DNA of 64,000 nt from Bacillus sp. FJAT-42315 (GCF_002797375.1 NZ_KZ454941.1:3375744-3439743); one strand, 5' to 3'; positions 35,849 to 45,416 are shown, numbered from the stretch's first letter. Notes: generated by a model not told the origin, from the sequence alone. Numbers and translations: made by a program.

Positions 35849-37399
35849 ATAATATCTCCAAGATTTTTCGTATACTTCTATTAAGTTCGGACGAATTAAT
35901 GTATTAGGTTCTATTTGCTTAACCTTTCCATCCTTATCTTCTATTTGTGCATCTTCATCTTTTCCAAACTGACTCAATGCTGGTAGTAAATCTGTTGTTA
36001 AATAGCGGGTGTCACTTTCAATCTCCAGCTTTTTTAAATCAATCGACTGTCGAGAAGCAAGCACAAACCCCCAGCCACCAAAGCTTGAGATATCTACATG
36101 TAGATTTTCCGTTTGTAATCCGGTAGCAGCTATCGTTCGGTCAATTGTCCAGTACACTTCCGGAGCAAATACCGGGCTAGTAGCCTGCACCATCATCGCG
36201 CCATCAGGCGACAAATGATTACGCAACAAAGAATAAAACTCCATCGTATACAACTTATTTAACGCTTCATTGTTTGGATCTGGTAAATCGACAATTATCA
36301 CATCATAAAAGCCGTTTGCTTGCTCCATAAATCGGAACGCATCTTGATGAACGATGGACATTTTTTCATTCTCCAGTGAACCTTCATTCAAATCGACTAA
36401 AAAATGATTCGTCGTAGCCAACTTCACGACTTGTGGATCGAGATCAACGAGCGTAATCTCTGACACTTCTTTATACTTTAGTAGCTCCCTAACCGCTAGA
36501 CCATCCCCACCGCCAAGAACTAAAACTCGCTTCTTTTGTTGAGAAGCTGCCATTGTAGGGTGAATCAGTGTTTCATGATAGCGATGCTCATCCGCCGAGC
36601 TAAATTGGAGCTGCCCATCTAAATATAGCCTCGTGTCTCCTTCCTCTCTCGTTAACACAATTTGCTGATACGTTGTTTGCTCTGAATAAATAATAGGATC
36701 TTTATATAATTTCTGCTCAAAATGAAACGCCGCTTCTTCTCCAAATAATATACCCGCCACAATGACGATGAGAAATACGATACCTGCTCCAAGATGCAAG
36801 CGATACTTCATCAATTCATGGCGAAACTTAACAGCGATCCAAAGCGCCATCATAATATTAATAGCGGCTACAATAAAAGCTGTTTTCACCAGTCCAAAGT
36901 AAGGTCGAAGGAGGAATAAAAACAATAGTCCACCAATCAACCCGCCAGCATAATCAGAAAACAATACCTTTGCCGTACTTTTATGTAGAGCCACGCCAAT
37001 CTCATTCGCCTTACGAATTAATACGGGCAACTCTACCCCTGTCAATGTCCCGACAATGAGGGTAACTCCATAAAGAAAGAGCGCATCCGTTCCCTCCGGT
37101 AAATAAGCCGTTACGCCAAACAGCAAAAAAGCAGAAAAGCCACCGATCAATCCAATGCTATATTCAATCCAAATGAATGATAAGACGAGCCTTTTAGTAA
37201 TCCGCTCACTAATAAAAGCACCTATTCCCATACCGGTTAAAAAAAGCGAGATCGTCAGGGTATACTGTTTAACTCCATCTCCTAAAATGTACGAGCCGAG
37301 AGCCCCAAATAACACTTCAAAAATAATGCCGCAAATCGATACAATTCCAGAAGCCCAATAAATACTGTTGCTCTGGTTCAATCGTTGTTCATCAACCAT
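35846..37399 (-). CDS. membrane-anchored spermidine synthase-like aminopropyltransferase
   Basis: About 517 residues. The N-terminal half has about seven membrane helices (SGIVSICGIIFEVLFGALGS first). The C-terminal half (from about 240) is a polyamine-synthase methyltransferase fold with the decarboxy-SAM site VLVLGGGDGLAVREL, acidic TLVDLDP, and the catalytic DLPDPN (equivalent to the conserved DxxDP of SpeE). The frame opens 11 codons earlier with an ATG overlapping the DUF350 stop (TAATG), but AAGGTGAAAGAA favours MVDEQRL. It is the last gene of a PspA-containing operon. Soluble spermidine synthase lacks the membrane part, so the acceptor may be membrane-associated. Confidence 0.87.
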   Translation of the reverse strand: MVDEQRLNQSNSIYWASGIVSICGIIFEVLFGALGSYILGDGVKQYTLTISLFLTGMGIGAFISERITKRLVLSFIWIEYSIGLIGGFSAFLLFGVTAYLPEGTDALFLYGVTLIVGTLTGVELPVLIRKANEIGVALHKSTAKVLFSDYAGGLIGGLLFLFLLRPYFGLVKTAFIVAAINIMMALWIAVKFRHELMKYRLHLGAGIVFLIVIVAGILFGEEAAFHFEQKLYKDPIIYSEQTTYQQIVLTREEGDTRLYLDGQLQFSSADEHRYHETLIHPTMAASQQKKRVLVLGGGDGLAVRELLKYKEVSEITLVDLDPQVVKLATTNHFLVDLNEGSLENEKMSIVHQDAFRFMEQANGFYDVIIVDLPDPNNEALNKLYTMEFYSLLRNHLSPDGAMMVQATSPVFAPEVYWTIDRTIAATGLQTENLHVDISSFGGWGFVLASRQSIDLKKLEIESDTRYLTTDLLPALSQFGKDEDAQIEDKDGKVKQIEPNTLIRPNLIEVYEKSWRYY

Positions 37400-37431
37400 T
37401 TCTTTCACCTTTTCATTGCCTCTTGTTGTCA

Positions 37432-37827
37432 TTAACTAATCGAAGCACCAACGACGCAAGCTACGCCAATTGACACACTGAAGGAGATCAATCCCACAGC
37501 AATATTACGTTCCTTCAGCTGTTCTTCTACAGAAAAGCCTCGCGTAAACAAATCGAATAGTATATACGCGACCATTTGCAAAACAACCCCATACGCTCCC
37601 CAAATAACGGTTTCCATAATCGTGTCATTATGAAAAATGGAGAACATTAAAATGATACAAATCCCCACAATTTTTCCACCGATCGACAGAGCTACAGCAG
37701 CATTTCCTTCTCGAATCTCTTCCCAATCTTTATATTTTCTCGTCAGCATTTCAAACAGAACTAAGCCCACAACGACCACAGCAATGGCAATGGCAAAGTA
37801 AAGAAATGTTAATAAAAACGGATTCAT
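37432..37827 (-). CDS. DUF350 membrane protein
   Basis: A 131-residue protein with four hydrophobic segments arranged as two similar halves (LYFAIAIAVVVVGLVLFEML and MVAYILFDLFTRGFSVEEQL as markers), matching DUF350 (YjfL-like). The middle contains REGNAAVALSIGGKIVGI and NIAVGLISFSVSIGVA, the repeated N-x-AVxL/G motif of the family. Function unknown. Its stop codon overlaps the first possible start of the aminopropyltransferase gene. Confidence 0.85.
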   Translation of the reverse strand: MNPFLLTFLYFAIAIAVVVVGLVLFEMLTRKYKDWEEIREGNAAVALSIGGKIVGICIILMFSIFHNDTIMETVIWGAYGVVLQMVAYILFDLFTRGFSVEEQLKERNIAVGLISFSVSIGVACVVGASIS

Positions 37828-37855
37828 TGTTCTTCCCCTTTACTAAATAGTATCA

Positions 37856-38437
37856 TTATTTCCCTTCTCCAGGACCGCCACCTCGAAAAGTTGCGCCACG
37901 TCCAGATGAGCCAGAACCCCAGCTTCCATAATAACCAGCACCCGATGAGCCATAACTCTCATAACAGTCTTCGTTCCTATTCGGACCACAGCGATTGCGT
38001 TGCTTGTTATCCCAATTCTTCCCGAACATATCCGTCAGCACATGACCGATGAGCATTCCTTGAAAAAATCCTGGTCGGTAATAATCTCTAACAAACCCTT
38101 CTGTAGCAACTTCGATCAAACTATTGGCATCATTATTAGGGTCTTTCGTTAAAATGATTAAATGATTGTCATAAATAAGAACTTGTTTATCATTTACGTA
38201 TTCTCCTATCTCCTCTGGCTGTTCCACTCCAATCAGCTCTTCCGCCACTTCTGGCACAGACTGATTCTCAGCTTGATAAATATAAGAATTATCATTTTCA
38301 GAAGACGGACTTTGAACGACATCAATTAGTGGATACTGCTCAGAAATATACTCTTCCACATTGCTATTCCCACAACCGGAAAGTACACCGATCAGAGCAG
38401 CGAATAAAACAGTGAGTAAAAACATTCGCTTCTTCAT
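37856..38437 (-). CDS. DUF4247 lipoprotein
   Basis: About 193 residues. A signal peptide with lipobox LSGC (cysteine about residue 22) predicts a membrane lipoprotein. The mature part matches DUF4247-type proteins as I recall them and ends in a low-complexity tail rich in Gly, Ser and Tyr (SSGAGYYGSWGSGSSGRG, then GGGPGEGK). GGAG eight bases before MKKRMF decides the start. The glycine-rich tail and the polyamine enzyme in the same operon raise the possibility of tail modification, which is inference. Confidence 0.8.
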   Translation of the reverse strand: MKKRMFLLTVLFAALIGVLSGCGNSNVEEYISEQYPLIDVVQSPSSENDNSYIYQAENQSVPEVAEELIGVEQPEEIGEYVNDKQVLIYDNHLIILTKDPNNDANSLIEVATEGFVRDYYRPGFFQGMLIGHVLTDMFGKNWDNKQRNRCGPNRNEDCYESYGSSGAGYYGSWGSGSSGRGATFRGGGPGEGK

Positions 38438-38468
38438 GAGAAACACTCCAATAAAAACGGGAAAGAAA

Positions 38469-39140
38469 TTATTCTTTCCCTAATTTTTTCTTTAAAGCAG
38501 CTAATTCATCGTCAACGGCACTATTAGATTTTAACGCCTTTAGCTCATCATCGAGACTTCGTGAAGAAGAACGCAAATCTTCAGACGTCTCCGCTTCCGC
38601 TTCATATTGCATCACTTTTTCTTCCATACGCTCAAATCCACGGCGCGATTCATCACTACCGATAGAAGACATCGTCCGATTCATTTTTGTTCTTGTTTTC
38701 GCTGATTCTGCCCGTGCTTTTAGCGTATCCTTCTTCACTTTCATTTCTTGATATTCCTGCTTCATCTCATCTAGCTTCTCTCTTAATACCTTGGCATCAC
38801 TGGACGCTTGCTCATAGGCTGTACGCATTGATTCTGCTTGACCTTCATGAACTTTTTTATCTTCTAGAGCCCGACGAGCAAGATCTTCATTTCCTGCTTC
38901 TAATGCCTCAATCGCTTGCTGCTGGCGCTTTTCAGCCATTTGCGAAGCATCATCAAATTTCTTCTTTAACATTTTCTCATTAGCAATTTGCTTAGCGACA
39001 GCTGTTTCTGCTTCACGAATATCCGCTTCCATTTCACGCATAAACTGATCAAGCATCTTTACTGGATCTTCCGCTTTATCAAGTGCAGCATTTAATTCAG
39101 AACCTACATACGTTTTCACTCGTTTAAAAAATTGAAACAT
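38469..39140 (-). CDS. PspA/IM30 family protein (YjfJ/YdjF-like)
   Basis: A 223-residue coiled-coil protein of the PspA/Vipp1/IM30 family, an ESCRT-III-like membrane-remodelling group. The start MFQFFKRVKTYVGSELNAAL and the DPVKMLDQFMREME motif (about residues 24-37) are diagnostic. Long heptad-rich helices from 40 to 185. It is distinct from the LiaH-type PspA encoded at 55.1 kb. AAGGAGGAG precedes the ATG. Located between the DUF4178 and DUF4247 genes. Confidence 0.92.
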   Translation of the reverse strand: MFQFFKRVKTYVGSELNAALDKAEDPVKMLDQFMREMEADIREAETAVAKQIANEKMLKKKFDDASQMAEKRQQQAIEALEAGNEDLARRALEDKKVHEGQAESMRTAYEQASSDAKVLREKLDEMKQEYQEMKVKKDTLKARAESAKTRTKMNRTMSSIGSDESRRGFERMEEKVMQYEAEAETSEDLRSSSRSLDDELKALKSNSAVDDELAALKKKLGKE

Positions 39141-39152
39141 GCTTGCTCCTCC

Positions 39153-39668
39153 TTAGCTTCCTGCTAAAATTTTGACTTCATATTCTTCAATAGCATAACC
39201 ATAGCTTACTTCAACTTCACTGCCCCATATCTCAACAGACAAGAAATGTTCCTCAGAAGCATCTTCAAAATCATAATATTTCACTTCTTTGCCATGAACA
39301 TTTTGACTTCTGCCTTCACCCTTCACGTAAGCCTGCCCATTCTCTTCTAACCTATACTGCCGACCATCATAAGTCACTTCTTTCGGGATTGGTACTTCTA
39401 ACGGTAGCTGCACTGTTTCATATATGCCAAGCTCTAGTTCATCGTCAAGCTCCACACTTAACCAAACCGCTTTTCTGTCCCCTTGTAATTGATAAGCATC
39501 CCATGTATAGCCGTGATCATCGTAATGCAATTTGCCAACCACCTGAAAATCCTGCAAATTATACGTAACAATGTCACCAACTTGCAAGTTCAACACGGTC
39601 CGTTTTTCTACCTTTGCCTCTACTTTTCCTCTGTTAAATAACCGGTCAAATAACCCCAGATCGATCAC
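39153..39668 (-). CDS. DUF4178 protein
   Basis: About 171 residues. The core VGDIVTYNLQDFQVVGKLHYDDHGYTW (two adjacent blocks) matches DUF4178, a small beta-rich domain found beside PspA and polyamine-synthase genes. The N-terminus LGLFDRLFNRGK looks amphipathic and could contact membrane. The start is uncertain: a GTG (chosen) with GAGG upstream, or a TTG five codons earlier with GGAGAG. First gene of the five-gene cluster. Confidence 0.8.
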   Translation of the reverse strand: MIDLGLFDRLFNRGKVEAKVEKRTVLNLQVGDIVTYNLQDFQVVGKLHYDDHGYTWDAYQLQGDRKAVWLSVELDDELELGIYETVQLPLEVPIPKEVTYDGRQYRLEENGQAYVKGEGRSQNVHGKEVKYYDFEDASEEHFLSVEIWGSEVEVSYGYAIEEYEVKILAGS

Positions 39669-39788
39669 CTTACCTTTCCTCAATGAATGCTCTCTCCAAG
39701 TATCTGGAAACTAACTGACTTAATCAGCTCACCTTTGATATACGGAGGATCACAAAAAAGGTTTCATATTTTGGAAAATTGATATAGA

Positions 39789-41012
39789 TTATAAAATGGA
39801 GCCCATTGCTGTAACCCTTCCTGCTGTTTTTTTCACGTGAGCACATTGTTTCAATGCTAAATACAACAACATACATTGTTCAAATGATTGAACGTTTATA
39901 CATAAAATTTCACTCAATTGATTGAGTCGATACATTAATGTATTGCGATGGATATATAACTTCCTAGCTGCCTTGCTTACATTTAAATCTTGCTCACAGT
40001 ACAAAAGAAACGTTTTGATAAGAACCTGAGCGTTCGAATGAGCTAATAATTTTTTTATATATTCATGTAAAGTATCAGAAAATAATGGATTAATTTCCTT
40101 AACAAGTGTATCCAATAATATTTTCCAATCATCAAAAGCATATACCGATTCTTCAGCCTTCTTTTCTTTCCCCATTACTAATGCATTTAATGCTTGTTGA
40201 TAAGATTGACTGACTCCCGCAAAACCTTTATAAATATTTCCATAAGAAATTGATACTTTGCCCGCAATATTATTATTATTATTAAAATGCTTTAATTTTT
40301 TGACCGCACGCTCACATCTTTCTTTAATTTTGTAAGAATCAAATGTACTCATAAATTTAATAATCATCCATTGATCTTGGTTAATCGGACAAATGATATC
40401 TTCCGCATGATCTTTAAATAAATGGCTAACCATTTGAAATAAATCATACTGAGAAAAAGTAACTGTTTGCTTATTTTTTTGTGCTTCAAAAAAGGGAATA
40501 TCTATCAATATACAAAGCCGAGAAAGATCAAAATGAAACCCTAACATTTCACTATAATTAACCAAAACTTCTTCCCTTTGTTGATCCCATTCTTTGTAAT
40601 GAATTAAATGTTGAACAAATACTTCTGTTGTTTTCATCTCTAGAAAAAATGATTCTGCACGAAAAGCTTCCTGCAGTAACATCTCTACATGATTTCGTAC
40701 AAATTGCACATATTTCTCAATCTTTTCTGGATCACCAATAATCCCTAAAACTCCAATGATCTGCTGTTGAAAACAAATAGGTGTTGCAATACCTGGTAGT
40801 ACATTCTTTCTATGAATTACTTTTTCTGGAGTAAAAACAATAGACTTTCCAGCTTGAATTACTTCTTTTGTGACAACATGATGAGAACCAATACGCTTGA
40901 TGTCATTGCAACCAATGATGGTTCCTTTCTTATCCGTAATACTCATAGGAACTTCTAACACTGAAGAAGTCCGTTCTACAATCGATTGGGCAATTTGCTC
41001 AAGAAACTTCAT
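39789..41012 (-). CDS. CdaR-type transcriptional regulator (first paralogue)
   Basis: A 407-residue regulator. Order: N-terminal sugar-diacid-recognition domain (about 1-130, with SITDKKGTIIGCND and LPGIATPICFQQQIIGVLGI), a GGDEF-like middle, and a C-terminal PucR/HTH_30 domain with LNVSKAARKLYIHRNTLMYRLNQL. CdaR proteins activate catabolic genes in response to small acids. It is divergent from the oxidase-reductase-symporter operon, which it probably controls. A close paralogue lies about 10 kb away. Confidence 0.9.
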   Translation of the reverse strand: MKFLEQIAQSIVERTSSVLEVPMSITDKKGTIIGCNDIKRIGSHHVVTKEVIQAGKSIVFTPEKVIHRKNVLPGIATPICFQQQIIGVLGIIGDPEKIEKYVQFVRNHVEMLLQEAFRAESFFLEMKTTEVFVQHLIHYKEWDQQREEVLVNYSEMLGFHFDLSRLCILIDIPFFEAQKNKQTVTFSQYDLFQMVSHLFKDHAEDIICPINQDQWMIIKFMSTFDSYKIKERCERAVKKLKHFNNNNNIAGKVSISYGNIYKGFAGVSQSYQQALNALVMGKEKKAEESVYAFDDWKILLDTLVKEINPLFSDTLHEYIKKLLAHSNAQVLIKTFLLYCEQDLNVSKAARKLYIHRNTLMYRLNQLSEILCINVQSFEQCMLLYLALKQCAHVKKTAGRVTAMGSIL

Positions 41013-41109
41013 GTATCCACCTCAATCTACAATTAAATTTTTCCTCTTTTTTAATTTAATTGAATATTCTATATATTTTATCATATCAGAATTTTGTGCA
41101 GATCGCCCA

Positions 41110-41137
41110 TTGTCTCATCCTCAATTCTCACTATAAT
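41110..41137 (+). promoter_or_regulatory. promoter of the amine-oxidase operon
   Basis: TTGTCT, 16 bp, TATAAT, 53 bp before the TTG start, within the divergent gap shared with the CdaR gene. Confidence 0.6.
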
Positions 41138-41190
41138 TGTAATTACCTTGAAAGAGTTACACCCATCAATTACCTTTAGGAGGGGTTCAT

Positions 41191-42351
41191 TTGCAACAAG
41201 CGGATATTATTATTGTTGGCGGAGGAGTCATGGGATCAAGTACAGCTTACTTCTTGAGGAAAAGTGGATTTGAAGGAAAAATTATTGTTTTTGAAAAAGA
41301 CCCCGTTTATGAATACGCTTCTACCCCTCGAAGTGCTGGGGGTATCCGACAATTATTTACGACAGCTATTAATATCAAATTAAGCCGCTTCAGTCTACAA
41401 CAATACAAGCAATTCCCAGATGAAATGGCGATAGACAATGAAAGAGCCGAAATTAATTTCCAACAAAGAGGGTATTTATTTCTAGCAACTAAAGAAATGC
41501 TCCCGGCAATTGAACAACAAAAAGAGTTACAACATCAATTAGGGGTTCCGTCTCAGCTACTATCCGCTTTGGAGTTACGTCGAATTATTCCTGAAATAGA
41601 GATTGAAGACCTTGCTGGAGGGCTTTACTGTGGAGAAGACGGCTATTTAGATCCATACTCTGTTATGCAAGGCTATCGAAAAAAGGCTCAACAGCTAGGA
41701 GCGGAGTATATTTCAAAAGAGGTCGATCTTATTTTAACTGAAAATGATCACGTCATAGGAGTTCGTTTGACAGATGGAAAAGAATATAGAGCAAATACTG
41801 TGATTAATTGTGCTGGTGCGTGGGGAGCTTATTTAAGCGAAAAGATTGGTCTTCCACTACCCGTTGTTCCATTAAAAAGACAAATTTTCCAATTTGATGT
41901 GGCAACCCCTTTAGCTAAACCTCTTCCATTAACAGTTGATCCTACAGGAGTTTACTTTCGCCATGAAGGTGAAAAAATCATTGCTGGATTTTCAGAAGAT
42001 ATAAAACCCGGAATCGATTTTACATGGAAACGATCTTACTTCGAAGAGCTATGGCCTGTACTCGCTCATCGTATTCCTAACTTTGAGACCATTAAATTGA
42101 AATCAGGATGGGCTGGATTATACGATTTTAATACAGTTGATCAAAATGCCATTATTGGCGAGCACCCCTTGATGAATGGCTATTACTTAGCACTTGGATT
42201 TAGCGGACATGGTATGCAGCAAGCCCCTGCTGTTGGTTTAGGCTTAGCTGAATTAATATATAAAGGCCAGTACGAAAACATCGACTTAACTCCATTGCGA
42301 GTGGAGAGATTCGCTGAAAACGATCTGATCTTAGAACAAGCTATCGTATAA
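41191..42351 (+). CDS. FAD-dependent amine/amino acid oxidase (DAO family)
   Basis: A 386-residue DAO-family flavoprotein. The Rossmann motif IIVGGGVMGSSTAYFLRKSG is at the very N-terminus; the C-terminal FAD contact is NGYYLALGFSGHGMQQAPAVG. The segment RSAGGIRQLF fits the FOXRED1/sarcosine-oxidase-like group. Candidate substrates are N-methyl amino acids, D-amino acids or cyclic imino acids; sequence does not decide. It starts with TTG preceded by AGGAGGGG. First of three co-transcribed genes. Confidence 0.87.
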   Translation: MQQADIIIVGGGVMGSSTAYFLRKSGFEGKIIVFEKDPVYEYASTPRSAGGIRQLFTTAINIKLSRFSLQQYKQFPDEMAIDNERAEINFQQRGYLFLATKEMLPAIEQQKELQHQLGVPSQLLSALELRRIIPEIEIEDLAGGLYCGEDGYLDPYSVMQGYRKKAQQLGAEYISKEVDLILTENDHVIGVRLTDGKEYRANTVINCAGAWGAYLSEKIGLPLPVVPLKRQIFQFDVATPLAKPLPLTVDPTGVYFRHEGEKIIAGFSEDIKPGIDFTWKRSYFEELWPVLAHRIPNFETIKLKSGWAGLYDFNTVDQNAIIGEHPLMNGYYLALGFSGHGMQQAPAVGLGLAELIYKGQYENIDLTPLRVERFAENDLILEQAIV

Positions 42352-42381
42352 AATACTACTCTTCAAAGGAGGTCTATTCTC

Positions 42382-43347
42382 TTGTTAATCATTAGTGAGA
42401 AAGATATGAATAATACCATATGTATTGGAGAAATGATAGACTCCATTGAACAAGCCTATCACCTCTATGAACAACAAGCATTTCAAATGAATACAAGAAC
42501 TCACATATCATTAAATAGCGACACCTTTCTACTTATGCCTTGTGTAGCTAATCACTTTTTAGGAACTAAAATTGTAAGCGTTTTCCCTAATAATAATAAC
42601 CTGCCTGTGACTCAAGGATTGATGTTACTTGCCGACGGAGAAACAGGCGAAGCAAAAGCCATGCTCAACGGGACACTTTTAACTAATTTAAGAACTGGGG
42701 CAATCGGAGGAGCGGCTATTCGCCATTTGGCTGCTCCATATACCCATAGTGTTGGACTGATAGGAACTGGTGTCCAAGGACTTTATCAATTGTTAGCTGC
42801 CTGTCATGAACGAGATATTCAAGATATTTACTTATATAATCGGACTCGTGAAAAAGCGGCTGTATTTTCAAAAGACTTAAAACAAAGAATTTCTCCCCAT
42901 ATTCGAATTCACACCGAGAACAAACTAGATAAAGTGGTGGAACGATCAGATATAATCATTACCGCCACCACATCAGAAACCCCTGTTTTACCCAACCGTT
43001 CGACGATCTATAACGGTAAATTGATCATCGGTATTGGATCTTTTCAACCTCACATGCGAGAACTTCCTGACGAATTATTTAAAGAGACCGCTTCTATCTT
43101 CATTGACACACAAGATGCCCACCTCGAATCTGGAGATATTATTGATCCTATTCAAAACCAATGGATTAATGAATCGCAAGTGAGGCCCTTCTCTCAAGTG
43201 ATCACTGGGAAAATCAAACCAATGATTGATCCAGAGAAACCAACCATTTTCAAGTCCACAGGCAGTGCATTATTTGATGTCGTCACAGCTGAAACTATCT
43301 ATTATAAAGCCATCCAAAAAGGTATTGGACAAAAGATCGCTCTTTAA
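42382..43347 (+). CDS. ornithine cyclodeaminase/mu-crystallin family reductase
   Basis: A 321-residue NAD(P)-binding enzyme. The family block GAIGGAAIRHLAAPYTHSVG precedes the nucleotide motif GLIGTGVQG (near 127-135). Members include ornithine cyclodeaminase, alanine dehydrogenase and delta-1-pyrroline-2-carboxylate or ketimine reductases. Next to an FAD oxidase and a proline-type symporter, a ketimine or pyrroline-2-carboxylate reductase is the most plausible role, by inference. TTG start with AAAGGAGG. Confidence 0.85.
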   Translation: MLIISEKDMNNTICIGEMIDSIEQAYHLYEQQAFQMNTRTHISLNSDTFLLMPCVANHFLGTKIVSVFPNNNNLPVTQGLMLLADGETGEAKAMLNGTLLTNLRTGAIGGAAIRHLAAPYTHSVGLIGTGVQGLYQLLAACHERDIQDIYLYNRTREKAAVFSKDLKQRISPHIRIHTENKLDKVVERSDIIITATTSETPVLPNRSTIYNGKLIIGIGSFQPHMRELPDELFKETASIFIDTQDAHLESGDIIDPIQNQWINESQVRPFSQVITGKIKPMIDPEKPTIFKSTGSALFDVVTAETIYYKAIQKGIGQKIAL

Positions 43348-43384
43348 ATAAACCAATCTAAAATCCTAAAGGGGATGATGAAAA

Positions 43385-44866
43385 GTGAATAGCATTGTCA
43401 TGATCGAATTCATTATTTATTGTGTACTTATGCTTGTTGTAGGCTATATATTTAGTCGTCGGGATTTGAAGCACTCTGATTTCCTACTAGGCGGAAAAAA
43501 ACTACCAGGCTGGGCATTAGCTTTTTCTGAAAGAGCCACAGGTGAATCTGCTTGGCTACTATTAGGTTATACAGGATTCGTTTTTGCTACAGGATTGTCA
43601 GGAGTATGGGTAGCTGTCGGAATTTCTTCTGGCATCATCTGTTCATGGTTATTTCTAGCCAAACGTTTTATGAAAGAAGCCGAAGAGTACAAAGCGATCA
43701 CATTGCCCGGCTACTTAGCTAAACGATTTGAAAGCCATTCCAAAATTATTCTTTGGATGTCTACGATCCTCATTGTCAGCTTTATGATGTTTTATTTTGG
43801 AGCTCAAATTGCCGGTGCAGGAAAAACATTATTTGCTGTTTTTAATATTAATACGACAGTCGGTGCTATTTTGAGTATTATTATCGTAATAACCCTTTCA
43901 TACCTTGGTGGTTTCGTAGCCGTTGTCTGGACAGATATGATTCAAAGTATTATGATGCTGATCACATTAGTCGTTCTTCCCATTGTAGCCCTTTTTCACA
44001 TTAATGCAGCAGACCTTTCAATCAGCCACGCCTTAGCTACATCAGGAACCTCTATGGATTCTTGGACAGGAGGAACGATTGGATTTGCTCTTGGTTTGTT
44101 GCTTTTCAATAACTTCTCTTGGTTCTTTGGTTTTTTAGGCGGGCAGCCACAACTTAGTGCTCGATTCATGGCATTAAAAAATGATAAAGAAGCAAAGACT
44201 GCTAGTATTGTAGCTATTGTCTGGACATTTTTAGCTTATGGCGGGGCATTTTTAATAGGGATTACAGCTCTCACTTTATATCAAGGACAAAATTTTGCAG
44301 ATGTAGAAACTATTTTACCCTTTATGATTTTAGATTTACTACCACCTTGGATAGGAGGTCTCCTACTTGCTGGTATTTTAGCAGCTATCATCTCCACTGC
44401 GGACTCCCAACTTTTAGTCATTACTAGCTCTGTTAGCGAAGATATTGTCCACCATGCACTCGGCAAAAAATTAACTGAAAAACAGCTAGTGACCATTTCT
44501 CGAGTAACTATTATTACCGCAGGAATATTAGGCTTGGTTATTGCCTTAACTTCAAAGTCATTAGTATATATCGTAGTAGGTTGGGCATGGGCAGGTGTCG
44601 GATGTACGTTATCCCCAGCAATAATCTTAACCTTCTTTTGGAAACGCTATTCTGGCATCGGTGTGATCGCTACGATCATTGCCGGATTTGTAAGTACAGC
44701 CATTTGGATCTCTACCCCTCTTGAAGAAATCATGACATCACGAGTTACCACTTTTTTAATCGCGGCCTTTTTCGGTATAGTGTTTAGCCTTTTGTTTCCA
44801 GAGAAAAAATCCATCAAACAAGAGAACTCTATAAAAGACGACAGTGCTCCAACAGAAGTCATTTAA
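43385..44866 (+). CDS. sodium:solute symporter (PutP-like)
   Basis: A 493-residue SSS-family transporter with about 13 hydrophobic segments. It shows SERATGESAWLLLGYTGFVF (first half), GGFVAVVWTDMIQ and the sodium-site stretch ILAAIISTADSQLLVITSSVSED, all typical of the proline permease subgroup. GTG start with AAAGGGGATG upstream. It presumably imports the substrate of the two upstream enzymes. Confidence 0.9.
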   Translation: MNSIVMIEFIIYCVLMLVVGYIFSRRDLKHSDFLLGGKKLPGWALAFSERATGESAWLLLGYTGFVFATGLSGVWVAVGISSGIICSWLFLAKRFMKEAEEYKAITLPGYLAKRFESHSKIILWMSTILIVSFMMFYFGAQIAGAGKTLFAVFNINTTVGAILSIIIVITLSYLGGFVAVVWTDMIQSIMMLITLVVLPIVALFHINAADLSISHALATSGTSMDSWTGGTIGFALGLLLFNNFSWFFGFLGGQPQLSARFMALKNDKEAKTASIVAIVWTFLAYGGAFLIGITALTLYQGQNFADVETILPFMILDLLPPWIGGLLLAGILAAIISTADSQLLVITSSVSEDIVHHALGKKLTEKQLVTISRVTIITAGILGLVIALTSKSLVYIVVGWAWAGVGCTLSPAIILTFFWKRYSGIGVIATIIAGFVSTAIWISTPLEEIMTSRVTTFLIAAFFGIVFSLLFPEKKSIKQENSIKDDSAPTEVI

Positions 44867-44880
44867 GATTCCACTGAAAA

Positions 44881-44918
44881 TGCAAGTCTTAACCGATTAG
44901 GTAAGGCTTGCATCTTTT
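44881..44918 (+). terminator. terminator of the oxidase-reductase-symporter operon
   Basis: TGCAAGTCTTA and TAAGGCTTGCA form a stem with one mismatch, followed by TCTTTT. Confidence 0.85.
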
Positions 44919-45008
44919 AATGTCTGTTCACAAACCTTTTAATACCCAAAAGTATAACAATCATTTTTTAGAACAAAATAAGCTTGAATTCTTTTTGGAG
45001 GTGCGAGG

Positions 45009-45416
45009 ATGAAAGTACGCGAAATTATGTCTAGAAATGTAGCTTGCTGTACTAGTCAAGATTCAATGGAAGCCGCTGCAAGCAAAATGGAGTCTTTAAA
45101 TGTTGGGGCTATTCCAGTCGTCAATAATGGACAAGTAGTTGGAATGGTAACCGACCGTGATTTAGTGATACGCGGATTAGCAAACCAGCAAGGTAACATG
45201 GTTTCAGACGTTATGTCTAATAATGTCGTCTCAGTTTCTCCAGATGCATCTTTAGAAGAAGCTGCTGCCCTTATGGCCCAGCACCAAATCCGTAGACTAC
45301 CGGTCGTGGAAAACGGACAGATAGCTGGCATTGTGTCTCTCGGTGATTTATCAGTTAGAGAGCAAGCGAACGAAAGTGCTGGTTCTGCCTTAAGCAACAT
45401 TTCCAAAAACTTTTAA
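45009..45416 (+). CDS. tandem CBS domain protein (YhcV-like)
   Basis: A 135-residue protein made of two CBS domains only: MKVREIMSRNVACCTSQDSM with VGMVTDRDLVIRGLA, then VSDVMSNNVVSVSPDASLEE with VSLGDLSVR. Such stand-alone CBS pairs bind adenine nucleotides and act as sensors. Ribosome site GGAGGTGCGAGG. Monocistronic, followed by a hairpin. Confidence 0.88.
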   Translation: MKVREIMSRNVACCTSQDSMEAAASKMESLNVGAIPVVNNGQVVGMVTDRDLVIRGLANQQGNMVSDVMSNNVVSVSPDASLEEAAALMAQHQIRRLPVVENGQIAGIVSLGDLSVREQANESAGSALSNISKNF

